A stretch of 64,000 nucleotides of DNA, from NCBI RefSeq assembly GCF_020682705.1, contig NZ_JAGTTN010000001.1, positions 620,001-684,000 on the forward strand, given 5' to 3'. Shown here piece after piece: positions 17,993 to 25,441 of the stretch. The DNA comes from Microbacterium allomyrinae (lineage in GTDB: Bacteria; Actinomycetota; Actinomycetes; Actinomycetales; Microbacteriaceae). The notes beneath the pieces were generated by a model, which ran no database searches, was not told the DNA's origin, and saw only the letters and a program-made list of their open reading frames with translations. Numbering within the stretch: the stretch's first letter is position 1; every line of letters starts with the position of its first letter. The position numbers were made by a program, and so were the translations under genes.

Positions 17993-18261
17993 CCGAGCCC
18001 CGCACACTTCCACCCGAGGCTCTCGATGCGTGGGCCGCCGCGCTTCGGGAGCAGTTCGACCTGGCGCCCGACGACCTGCCCGTCTCGCTGATCCTCGATC
18101 TGGCCCGTGACGTCGCGATCGGCGTCGCCCGCCCTGCTGCACCGTTCAGCGCCTTCGCCGCGGGCCTGGTGGCCGGCCGCGCCGGCGGCTCCCCCGCCGA
18201 CACCGCGGCCGCGGTCGCTGCGATCTCCGCGCTCGCGAGTCAGTGGAAGCAGGAGGCCTGA
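17989..18261 (+). CDS. DUF6457 small protein in Moco operon
   Basis: A 90-residue acidic, Ala-rich protein resembling the DUF6457 family, in which members lie beside or are fused to MobA-like proteins in actinobacteria (recalled, not searched). It begins with a GTG that overlaps the mobA stop and ends overlapping the moaD start (TGATG). It starts TLPPEALDAWAAALREQFDL and has APFSAFAAGLVAGRAGG in the middle. No catalytic motif, signal or membrane segment is visible; it looks helical. The double overlap suggests co-production with MobA and MoaD. Its function is unknown; an accessory role in Moco nucleotidylation is only an inference. Confidence 0.75.
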   Translation: MTEPRTLPPEALDAWAAALREQFDLAPDDLPVSLILDLARDVAIGVARPAAPFSAFAAGLVAGRAGGSPADTAAAVAAISALASQWKQEA

Positions 18262-18494
18262 TGGCGCGCATCCGCTATTTCGCCGCCGCCGAAGAGATGG
18301 CCGGCCGCGCGGAGGAGACGCGCTTCGAGGCGACCCTCGGCGACCTGCGCGCCGCATTGGCGGACGAGCGGCCCGGGCTCGGCGGGATCCTGCCGCGCTG
18401 CGCCGTGCTCGTCGGGGGCGCCCGCGTCGACGACGCGACACCGCTCGGCGCCGACGATCTGATCGACGTCCTCCCGCCGTTCGCCGGCGGGTAA
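18261..18494 (+). CDS. moaD: Molybdopterin synthase sulfur carrier MoaD
   Basis: MoaD is the small ubiquitin-like subunit of molybdopterin synthase and carries sulfur as a C-terminal thiocarboxylate. The 77-residue protein starts MARIRYFAAAEEMAGR and ends VLPPFAGG, with the essential Gly-Gly. AGGAGG at 18251-18256 lies ahead of the ATG, which overlaps the preceding stop. An in-frame upstream start at 18243 was rejected because of this ribosome binding site. MoeB (14501) activates it, and MoaE (18543-18968, opposite strand) is its partner. Confidence 0.93.
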   Translation: MARIRYFAAAEEMAGRAEETRFEATLGDLRAALADERPGLGGILPRCAVLVGGARVDDATPLGADDLIDVLPPFAGG

Positions 18495-18506
18495 GGAGCG
18501 CGAGCC

Positions 18507-18524
18507 CGTCCGTCGCGACGGACG
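18507..18524. terminator. Palindrome between convergent moaD and moaE
   Basis: CGTCCGTCGCGACGGACG is fully self-complementary over 18 bases and lies in the 48-base gap between the convergent moaD and moaE stops. No U-tract follows, so it may be a weak bidirectional terminator. Confidence 0.4.
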
Positions 18525-18542
18525 CGAACCCGTGCGCGGTGC

Positions 18543-18968
18543 TCAGCCGCCGAGGCCCTTCCAGGCGGTCGTGCCGTCGGATTCGACCTGGCGTTTCCAC
18601 ACCGGCAGATCGGTCTTGATCGCCTCGATGAGGTCGCGGCACACCGCGAACGCCTCGGCCCGATGGGGCGATGCGACGGCGATGACGACCGCGAGGTCGC
18701 CCACCTCGAGACGACCGATCCGATGAGAGACCGCGACGATGGCGCCTGTGTCTCCGATGCTCGTCTCGGCGATGCGGTGCAGCGTCGTCTCGGCATCGGG
18801 ATGGGCGCTGTACTCCAAAGCGACGACAGCGGTCGCGGCATCCGGATCGTGATCGCGGACGCGCCCTACGAACGACGTGACCGCGCCCGCGGCCGGGTCG
18901 TCGACCGCATCGAGGTGCGCCGCGAGATCGAGCGGTTCGGCGCTGATCGCGACGAGACGCACGGGCAT
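18543..18968 (-). CDS. moaE: Molybdopterin synthase catalytic subunit MoaE
   Basis: MoaE, with MoaD, converts cyclic pyranopterin monophosphate to molybdopterin. The 141-residue protein shows GAVTSFVGRVRDHD, ALEYSAHPDAE, the VSHRIGRLEVGDLAVVIAVASPHR core and the C-terminal LPVWKRQV segment with the catalytic Lys pair region. Its start overlaps the mogA stop by one base, so the two are translated together. It is convergent with its partner moaD. Confidence 0.94.
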   Translation of the reverse strand: MPVRLVAISAEPLDLAAHLDAVDDPAAGAVTSFVGRVRDHDPDAATAVVALEYSAHPDAETTLHRIAETSIGDTGAIVAVSHRIGRLEVGDLAVVIAVASPHRAEAFAVCRDLIEAIKTDLPVWKRQVESDGTTAWKGLGG

Positions 18969-19444
18969 CAGTGATCGCCCCCCGACAGTTGGTCGACGAT
19001 GTGACGGGCGACCGACAGGATGACGGGCATGCCCGACTCGACCGCACGCGGCGAGCCCGGCAGATTCACGATCAGCGCGGCTCCGGCCACGCCCGCGACA
19101 CCGCGCGACAGCATTCCCGCCGGCTTCTCGGCGACGGCACGGCGGCGCAGCTCTTCGGAGACCCCCGGAATCTCGCGCGTGATCACCCGCAGGGTGCCTT
19201 CGGGGGTCTGGTCGCGCGGTCCGAGCCCCGTGCCGCCGGTCGTCACGATGAGGTCGACCCCGGCGACGATCTCGGCGGTCAAGGCACGTTCGACGCTGTC
19301 GGCTCCGTCGGGCACGACGACCGCGTCATCGCAGGCATATCCGGCGGCACGCAGCGCCTGCACGGCGACGGGGCCACTGGTGTCCTCGCGCTCGCCCGCG
19401 GCGGAGCGGTCCGACACGGTGATGACGACGGCGCGAATGCTCAC
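18968..19444 (-). CDS. mogA: Molybdopterin adenylyltransferase MogA/MoaB
   Basis: A 158-residue MoaB/Mog-type protein that adenylates molybdopterin before MoeA inserts molybdenum. Characteristic motifs are VITVSDRSAAGEREDTSGP, DLIVTTGGTGLGPRDQTPE, LSRGVAGVAGAALIVNLPGSPRAVES. The GTG start has TAGGCT six bases upstream (19451-19456), again a leaderless arrangement. moaE follows by a one-base overlap. The choice between the names mogA and moaB is convention; only one such stand-alone gene is seen here. Confidence 0.9.
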   Translation of the reverse strand: MSIRAVVITVSDRSAAGEREDTSGPVAVQALRAAGYACDDAVVVPDGADSVERALTAEIVAGVDLIVTTGGTGLGPRDQTPEGTLRVITREIPGVSEELRRRAVAEKPAGMLSRGVAGVAGAALIVNLPGSPRAVESGMPVILSVARHIVDQLSGGDH

Positions 19445-19556
19445 CGCACCAGCCTAGGTCTGCACGGCGACCTATGGCACTCGTGGACCGCCTCGCTCCC
19501 GCACGCCGCGTAGCCGCACGGGTGCGCATCCGTGCTCGCGGCAGAGACCTGCGCCC

Positions 19557-22133
19557 TCACACCCGTCGCTCGAGCCGGATGACCACCGACTTCGAGGTCG
19601 GCGTGCCACTGACGTCGGCCACCGAGTCCAGCGGCACGAGAACGTTCGTCTCGGGGTAATACGCGGCGGCATTGCCCCGCGGCGTCCGGTACGCCACGAT
19701 GCGGAACGCGTCGGCGCGCCGCTCCTGCAGCACGCCGTCGGCGCCCCGCCACTCCGAGACGAGATCGACGATCTCGTTCTCGGCGAACCCGAGCAGGGCG
19801 ATGTCCTTCGCATTGACGAGCACGACCCGCCGCCCGTCGTGGATGCCGCGGTAGCGGTCATCCTTGCCGTAGATGGTGGTGTTGTACTGGTCGTGCGAGC
19901 GCAGGGTCTGCAGCAGCAGGCGCCCCCGCGGGATCACCGGGTACTCCAGCGGATTCGCGGTGAATCGCGCCTTGCCGTCGACGGTCGCGAATCGGCGCGC
20001 ATCGCGCGGGCCGTTCGGCAGGAAGAACGTGCGGCCTTTGTCGATGCGCTCCTCGTAGTCCTCGAACCCCGGGATCACCCGTTCGATGTGCCGGCGGATC
20101 AGCGCGTAGTCGCTCTCGAGCGCGGCCCAGTCGGCGCGCGGGGCGTTCTGCGGATGCCGCACCGCAGCCGGGTCCGGGCCCTCGGCCTCTTCGGCAGCGG
20201 TCCGCTCGGGAAGGCCGCGGTCCGGATTGCCGGCCTTCGCAGGTGACGCCCTGCCGAGAACAGGAGCGTCGGCCGGAGCACGGCGCTTCGCACCCGCATC
20301 GTCCTGTTCCGGCGAGAACACCTGCTCCGGGAGGCCGGATGCGGCGCCCGCGCCGACGGCCGCGCCCGCATCGACATCGACATCGACATCGACATCGACA
20401 TCGACATCGACGAAGAGCAGCCCGCAGAGCCGGGCGACGATCGCGACTTCGCTGAGCAGTTCCTCCGACGGCGGTGCGAGCCGCCCGCGGGAGGAGTGGA
20501 CCGCGCCCATCGAGTCCTCGACCGTGACGCGCTGCTCGCGCTGGCGGCCGCCGGGGCCGCCCCGGCGATCCCGGTCGGTCCGGCCCAGCGTCGGCAGGAT
20601 CAGCGCCCGGCGTCCGGTGACGACGTGCGAGCGGTTCAGCTTGGTCGACACCTGCACGGTGAGTCCGATGCGCGCCATGCCGGCTTCGACGACCGCGGTA
20701 TCGGGCGTGGCCGAGACGAAGTTGCCGCCCATGCCGAGGAACACGCGCACACGTCCGTCGCGCATCGCGCGGACCGCCTCGACGGTGTCGAGCCCGTGCT
20801 CTCGGGGAGCGGTGAACGCGAACTCCTCGTCGAGCGCCGACAGGAACGCCTCCGAGGGCTTCTCGTAGATGCCGACGGTGCGATCGCCCTGCACGTTCGA
20901 GTGTCCGCGCACGGGGCAGACGCCGGCTCCCGGGCGACCGATGTTGCCCTGGAGCAGCAGCACGTTGACGACCTCGCGCAGCGTCGGCACCGAGTGCTTG
21001 TGCTGCGTGAGCCCCATCGCCCAGCACACGATGGTCGCCTTCGACACGCGCACAGCCTCGCCCGCGCGGCGCAGGGCCTTCTCGGGGATGCCGGTGGCGG
21101 CCACGAGCTCGGGCCACGCGGCATCCGCCATCGCCTGACGGTAGGCGCCGAACCCGCTCGTGTGCTCCCCGATGAACGCATGGTCGAGCACACCGCCGCC
21201 GGACTCCTCGGCCTCGAGCAGGTGCTTGCCGATCGCCTGGAACAGCGCCTGGTCGCCGCCGAGGCGGATCTGCAGGAACTCGTCCGCGAGCTTGGTGCCG
21301 CCGAACGCGACGCCGCGCACCGTCTGCGGATTCTCGAACCGCATGAGGCCTGCCTCGGGCAGCGGGTTCACCGCGATGATCGTCGCCCCGCGCTGCTTCG
21401 CCTTCTCGAGCGCCGAGAGCATCCGCGGGTGATTCGTGCCCGGGTTCTGCCCCGCGACGATGAGCAGATCGGCCTCGTGGATGTCGTCGATCGACACCGT
21501 GCCCTTGCCGATGCCGATCGTCTCGGTGAGCGCCGAGCCGGATGACTCGTGACACATGTTCGAGCAGTCGGGAAGGTTGTTGGTGCCGATGCCGCGCACC
21601 AGCAGCTGGTAGAGGAACGCCGCCTCGTTGGACGTGCGTCCCGAGGTGTAGAACACCGCCTCGTTCGGGTCGTCGAGCTGTGCGATCTCCTCGGCGACGA
21701 GCCGCAGCGCCTCGTCCCACTCGATCGGGCGGTAGTGCGTCGCGCCCGCTTCGAGGAACATCGGATGCGTCAGCCGCCCCTGCTGTCCGAGCCACCAGTC
21801 GTCGTGGCCGCGCAGCTCGTCGATCGAGTGGTCGGCGAAGAACTCGGGGCCGACACGGCGCAGCGTCGCCTCTTCGGCGACCGCCTTCGCACCGTTCTCG
21901 CAGAACTCGGCGAGGTGCCGCTTGTCCTCTTCGGGCCACGCGCATCCGGGACAGTCGAACCCGTCCTTCTGGTTGACGCGCAGCAACGTCTGGACGGACC
22001 GTGCGACACCCATCTGCTCGTTCGCGATCTGCAGCGCGTGCAGCACCGCGGGCACGCCGACGGCGACCTTCTTGGGGCCGGTCGCGCGCACGCGCGTCTC
22101 GTCGATATCGGATGCCGGGGGCCGCGTCGCCAT
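19557..22133 (-). CDS. FdhF/YdeP-family molybdopterin oxidoreductase with VD-repeat insert
   Basis: An 858-residue cytoplasmic Moco enzyme of the FdhF/YdeP family (formate dehydrogenase-like; substrate not proven). Near the N-terminus C61-x2-C64-x13-C78 can bind an iron-sulfur cluster. Motifs such as EWDEALRLVAEEIAQLDDPNEAVFYTSGRTSNEAAFLYQ-type substrate-domain sequence, AGQNPGTNHPRMLSALEKAKQRGA and GNIGRPGAGVCPVRGHSNVQGDRT match the family. A low-complexity insertion of roughly 90 residues (about 575-665), starting with seven Val-Asp repeats, separates the catalytic part from the C-terminal dinucleotide-binding domain; relatives are much shorter here. No Sec codon context or obvious catalytic Cys was found. 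TAGCCT lies six bases before the ATG. Confidence 0.88.
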   Translation of the reverse strand: MATRPPASDIDETRVRATGPKKVAVGVPAVLHALQIANEQMGVARSVQTLLRVNQKDGFDCPGCAWPEEDKRHLAEFCENGAKAVAEEATLRRVGPEFFADHSIDELRGHDDWWLGQQGRLTHPMFLEAGATHYRPIEWDEALRLVAEEIAQLDDPNEAVFYTSGRTSNEAAFLYQLLVRGIGTNNLPDCSNMCHESSGSALTETIGIGKGTVSIDDIHEADLLIVAGQNPGTNHPRMLSALEKAKQRGATIIAVNPLPEAGLMRFENPQTVRGVAFGGTKLADEFLQIRLGGDQALFQAIGKHLLEAEESGGGVLDHAFIGEHTSGFGAYRQAMADAAWPELVAATGIPEKALRRAGEAVRVSKATIVCWAMGLTQHKHSVPTLREVVNVLLLQGNIGRPGAGVCPVRGHSNVQGDRTVGIYEKPSEAFLSALDEEFAFTAPREHGLDTVEAVRAMRDGRVRVFLGMGGNFVSATPDTAVVEAGMARIGLTVQVSTKLNRSHVVTGRRALILPTLGRTDRDRRGGPGGRQREQRVTVEDSMGAVHSSRGRLAPPSEELLSEVAIVARLCGLLFVDVDVDVDVDVDVDAGAAVGAGAASGLPEQVFSPEQDDAGAKRRAPADAPVLGRASPAKAGNPDRGLPERTAAEEAEGPDPAAVRHPQNAPRADWAALESDYALIRRHIERVIPGFEDYEERIDKGRTFFLPNGPRDARRFATVDGKARFTANPLEYPVIPRGRLLLQTLRSHDQYNTTIYGKDDRYRGIHDGRRVVLVNAKDIALLGFAENEIVDLVSEWRGADGVLQERRADAFRIVAYRTPRGNAAAYYPETNVLVPLDSVADVSGTPTSKSVVIRLERRV
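20370..20411 (-). repeat. Seven-copy hexanucleotide repeat in the fdhF-like gene
   Basis: The hexamer ATCGAC (plus strand) is repeated seven times without interruption, encoding Val-Asp seven times at about residues 575-588. Because the unit is six bases, slippage would change protein length by two residues without breaking the frame. Confidence 0.9.
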
Positions 22134-22235
22134 GCTCTCAGGCTATTCCTCCGGCCGCCCACCCGGGGCCGGGGCGCCGCGCCGTTCGGTTCAGCAAGGA
22201 CTGCGGATGCCGCGATCCGCCCGGTCGCGGCGCCG

Positions 22236-22802
22236 TCAGCCCCACCAGCCCCGCACCGTGCCGCGCAGGTCCTCGCGCGCGACGCCCCCGTGCCCGGGCT
22301 GCGACACCGAGAGGCGGGAGTCGGCCGAGGCGTCGCGGTTGTCGCCCATGACCCACACCGCACCTTCGGTGACGGTGACGCGGAACGGGATCGCGCCCCC
22401 GGGTCGCGCGTCGTGGACGTACGCCTCGTCGACCGGTTCGCCGTTGACGACGAGACGGCCGCTGCCCGCCTCGCAGCAGACGACGACGTCGCCCGCCACC
22501 CCGACCACGCGCTTGACCAGAAGCGCGCCGGGGGTTCCCGACCATCCCTCCCGGTCGACCAGCAGCACGATGTCGCCGCGCGCCGGCGCGCTCCAGCGGT
22601 CGTAGATCACGAGGTCGCCGCCGTGGAGCGTGGGGCTCATGGAGTCGTTGTGGACGGAGGCGACGCCGAAAGCGCTCAGCACGAGCGCCGCGGCGACGAC
22701 CGGTGCGATCATCGCGGCGGCGGCGACGAGCCGGCGCCGTCCGCGCGCGCGAGCGGGCACGGCGCCTGCCGGCGCGTCATTCCGCGTCTCGATCAGCGTC
22801 AT
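22236..22802 (-). CDS. lepB: Signal peptidase I
   Basis: A 188-residue type I signal peptidase. One N-terminal membrane helix (LVAAAAMIAPVVAAALVLSAFGV) is followed by the catalytic Ser box NDSMSPTL, the Lys box LLVKRVVGVAGD and the GDNRDASADSR box, all in the expected order. The frame extends upstream, but ATG 22802 overlaps the DUF305 stop (22799-22801) and gives a standard start. It is the last gene of the unit that contains the copper amine oxidase and DUF305 proteins, both secreted, so it may be dedicated to them; it could equally serve the cell in general. Confidence 0.88.
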   Translation of the reverse strand: MTLIETRNDAPAGAVPARARGRRRLVAAAAMIAPVVAAALVLSAFGVASVHNDSMSPTLHGGDLVIYDRWSAPARGDIVLLVDREGWSGTPGALLVKRVVGVAGDVVVCCEAGSGRLVVNGEPVDEAYVHDARPGGAIPFRVTVTEGAVWVMGDNRDASADSRLSVSQPGHGGVAREDLRGTVRGWWG

Positions 22803-23473
22803 GGCGCCTCGGCGAGCAGCGCGGTCATCGCGGCGATCTCGCGCTCCTGCTCGACGAGCACGTGCTTGCCCGAGGTCCGGACGAACGCGTTCGATCCTTC
22901 CAGCACCGCACGGGTCGCCATCTCGAGCGCTCCCTCGTGGTGCGCGATCATCAGCTCGAGGAACATGCTGTCGGCGAGCTCGCCTTCCGCCGCATCGAGC
23001 GCCGCCAGTTGATCGGGGCTCGCCATGCCCTTCATCTCGCCATGGCCGTGGTCGCCGCAGCCCGTCGGGACGTCCTCGGTCGTGCCGTGGCCGGAATGCG
23101 CGCCGCCCGCCGATCCGGCCGGGATGGTGCGCAGCCATGCCTGCTGCCACGTGCGCATCGTGTCGATCTCGGCCGACTGATCGGCGACGATGAACTCGGC
23201 GAGCGCGCGCGTCCGCTCCCGCACACCGGTCGCGGCGAGAATGAGCTCGCTGAGCGCCAGAGCCTGCTCGTGATGCGGGATCATGCCCTCGATGTAGCAG
23301 TGGTCCTCGAGCGTGGGGTACGGCGAGACCGCATCGGGAGCCGATGCGTGCACCGGCGCGGCCACCGGTGCCGACTCGGCCGGGGCTGTGGCTGCGAGCG
23401 TGACCGCGCCGGCTCCGGCGAGCCCCGTCGACACGGCCAGCACGACTCCGATGAAGGCGATCCGACTGCGCAT
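22799..23473 (-). CDS. DUF305 secreted protein
   Basis: A 224-residue protein with an N-terminal hydrophobic signal (MRSRIAFIGVVLAVSTGLAGAGAV). It has two DUF305 helical hairpins with paired histidines: MIPHHEQALALSE near residue 65 and MIAHHEGALEMA near residue 180. DUF305 proteins are secreted, His/Met-rich and often found near copper genes; metal binding is inferred. AAAGGAAC precedes the ATG. It follows the amine oxidase gene on the same strand after a strong hairpin (23501-23536), and the signal peptidase gene overlaps its stop. Confidence 0.85.
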   Translation of the reverse strand: MRSRIAFIGVVLAVSTGLAGAGAVTLAATAPAESAPVAAPVHASAPDAVSPYPTLEDHCYIEGMIPHHEQALALSELILAATGVRERTRALAEFIVADQSAEIDTMRTWQQAWLRTIPAGSAGGAHSGHGTTEDVPTGCGDHGHGEMKGMASPDQLAALDAAEGELADSMFLELMIAHHEGALEMATRAVLEGSNAFVRTSGKHVLVEQEREIAAMTALLAEAP

Positions 23474-23500
23474 GGAGGTTCCTTTCGTGGGACGGGGATG

Positions 23501-23536
23501 CCGCGGGGCGGCGCGTCGGGTCGCGCCGCCCCGCGG
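23501..23536 (-). terminator. 15-bp stem hairpin after the amine oxidase gene
   Basis: CCGCGGGGCGGCGCG and its exact complement flank a six-base loop, starting five bases after the amine oxidase stop. No U-tract follows. It would stop or reduce transcription into DUF305 and lepB, or protect the upstream mRNA. Confidence 0.6.
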
Positions 23537-23540
23537 TGGG

Positions 23541-25424
23541 TCAGGCGAGGACCTGAGCCCCTCGACGCCGCATGTACCACGCGGTGCCGGCCAGACCCGC
23601 GCCGGCGATGATGAGCACGAGGCCCGACATCGCCCAGCGGTTCGCGTCGGTGCCGGTCGTCGCGAGAGCGCCGAAGATCGCCGCCGGCGATGCCGACGCG
23701 ACCGTGAAGGTCCCCTCGGCCACGACCGACGAGGACTGGCCCGTCAGCACCAGGCGGTGCTCGCCCGCCGGCGTGTTGGCCGGGACGATGAACTGCGCGG
23801 TCACGGTGCCGTCGGCATCCGCGATGAACGTCCCGACGTCGACGGGATCGGAGTGCAGCACGGCGCTGACCGTCTCACCGGGGGCGAATCCGCTCGCCGT
23901 CGCCGTCTGGGTCGCTCCCGGAGCGACTTCGGCATGACCGAACTGCACCGGGTTGGCCACCGGCGTCTCTGCACCCGCCGACGGCGAGCCGCTCGGAGTC
24001 GGCGTCGCACCGCTCGTCGGCTCGGTCGTCGGGGCGACCGTCGGCGCGGTGGTCGGGGCGACCGTCGGCTCGGTGGTCGGCGTCGGGGTCGGCGACGCGG
24101 TCGGGGACGGCGTGATGTTCGGGTTCGGAACACCGCGCATGTCGCCGTTGACCCACTTGCGACCCTCGGGGATGTTCGGGTTCTGAGCCGCGAAGTCACG
24201 CGGGTAGAGGGTGAAGCCCTGCCAGTGGATCGGCATCGGGCTCTGGTCCTCGTCGCGGTTGATGTGGTGGAATCCCACGTTCACCCAGGCGATCGGGTCT
24301 TCGAGCGTCTCGCCGTCGGCGATGTAGTCCGAGACCATCTGGCCCGCCTTCGACGGGATCAGGTTGTGGCTCGCGTGCACCTCGTCCGACTTCGCCGACG
24401 TGAAGGCGATGTCGTAGTCGGTCTCGGGGTTCAGGTTGTAGGCCTGATCGCGCGGCACGATGATCTCGTACGAACGGGCGTGCCCGTCGGCGTTGATGCT
24501 CTCGGGGTTGACGACGCGATACGCCTCGCGGTTCGAGCCGAGCGTCTTCGTCTCGTTGGCGACCTGGGTCAGCGTCGTCTCGAGGATCGCCGTGTGACCG
24601 GTGTCTCCCGTCGTGCCGTAGTCGCCCGTCGGGACGGTGGCGAACTTCTCGACGACCTGGTTCGCTCCGGAGTCGATGCCGAAGTCCACTCGCCAGAAGG
24701 CCGAGTGGTAGTGGTTGACGGCGAAGTCCTCCTGGCCCGGCGCGAGCGGCCAGCCCTGGTTGACGACGTTCACGTAGTCGTTGGGCGACAGGTCACCGGT
24801 CGCACCGAGCTCTACCGAGATCTCACCGTCGTCGTGGAAGCGGTACTGCGTCTGGTACTCGTACCAGCCGATGCGCGACACCGTGTGCAGCACCAGGTCG
24901 GTGCCCTGTGCGGCGTACAGTGCGTCGTTCGGAACGTTCGAGCGGTAGGCGAGACCGGAGTCCTCCTCGCCGATGCAGATCGCGGGGATCTCGCCGCGGG
25001 CGGCGTCCACCCATGAGGTGCGCACCTCGCCGACGGGGCAGTCGACCGCCGCGATCGCCTGCAGACGGCGCCCACCCACCTGGTAGGTGGTGACGTCGTT
25101 GTACTCGGTCGCGCCACTGTCGTAGGGCACGTTGAGCTGGGCGAGCGCGATCGAGTCGAGCACGAGGATCGGCGCGGCGTCATCGCGCGGCTGGTACGCC
25201 ACCTTGTCGAGCACGAGGCCGCGGTAGGTGTCGAGGCGCCAGCACATCTGCCAGCTCGATCCCGATTCGAGGGTCTCCGACACGAGCGAGTCGCCGGAGC
25301 AGGATGCCTCGGTGATCGTCTGCGCGGAGGCGACGGTGGGGACGGCGAGGACGACCAGTCCGCCCGCGAGCAGAGCGGCCGCGGTGGCCGCAGCCAGCGC
25401 TCGCCGGATGGGGGTTCGTTTCAT
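23541..25424 (-). CDS. Copper amine oxidase catalytic domain, LAxTG-anchored
   Basis: A 627-residue secreted protein. After a signal peptide (about 1-34) comes a region matching only the C-terminal catalytic domain of copper/topaquinone amine oxidases. The copper ligands are H238-Y-H240 in NHYHSAFWRVDFGID and H387 in GFHHINRDEDQSPMP. The topaquinone Tyr would be Y188 in GWYEY; the usual Asn before it is Trp here. The N2/N3 domains are absent. A Thr/Pro-rich spacer and an Ig-like stretch lead to LATTG, a membrane helix and a basic tail, a class E sortase-type signal. ATG 25424 was chosen for GGAGAG seven bases upstream. The family makes aldehyde, ammonia and peroxide from primary amines; activity here is unproven. 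Confidence 0.8.
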   Translation of the reverse strand: MKRTPIRRALAAATAAALLAGGLVVLAVPTVASAQTITEASCSGDSLVSETLESGSSWQMCWRLDTYRGLVLDKVAYQPRDDAAPILVLDSIALAQLNVPYDSGATEYNDVTTYQVGGRRLQAIAAVDCPVGEVRTSWVDAARGEIPAICIGEEDSGLAYRSNVPNDALYAAQGTDLVLHTVSRIGWYEYQTQYRFHDDGEISVELGATGDLSPNDYVNVVNQGWPLAPGQEDFAVNHYHSAFWRVDFGIDSGANQVVEKFATVPTGDYGTTGDTGHTAILETTLTQVANETKTLGSNREAYRVVNPESINADGHARSYEIIVPRDQAYNLNPETDYDIAFTSAKSDEVHASHNLIPSKAGQMVSDYIADGETLEDPIAWVNVGFHHINRDEDQSPMPIHWQGFTLYPRDFAAQNPNIPEGRKWVNGDMRGVPNPNITPSPTASPTPTPTTEPTVAPTTAPTVAPTTEPTSGATPTPSGSPSAGAETPVANPVQFGHAEVAPGATQTATASGFAPGETVSAVLHSDPVDVGTFIADADGTVTAQFIVPANTPAGEHRLVLTGQSSSVVAEGTFTVASASPAAIFGALATTGTDANRWAMSGLVLIIAGAGLAGTAWYMRRRGAQVLA

Positions 25425-25441
25425 CGGGTTTCTCTCCATGG

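Noticed and set aside
20370..20411. Possible CRISPR-like array
   Set aside because: The repeats are adjacent hexamers without spacers and lie in frame inside a gene.
19557..22133. Selenocysteine in the FdhF-like gene
   Set aside because: No in-frame TGA is present within the gene and no SECIS-like element or sel genes were seen.
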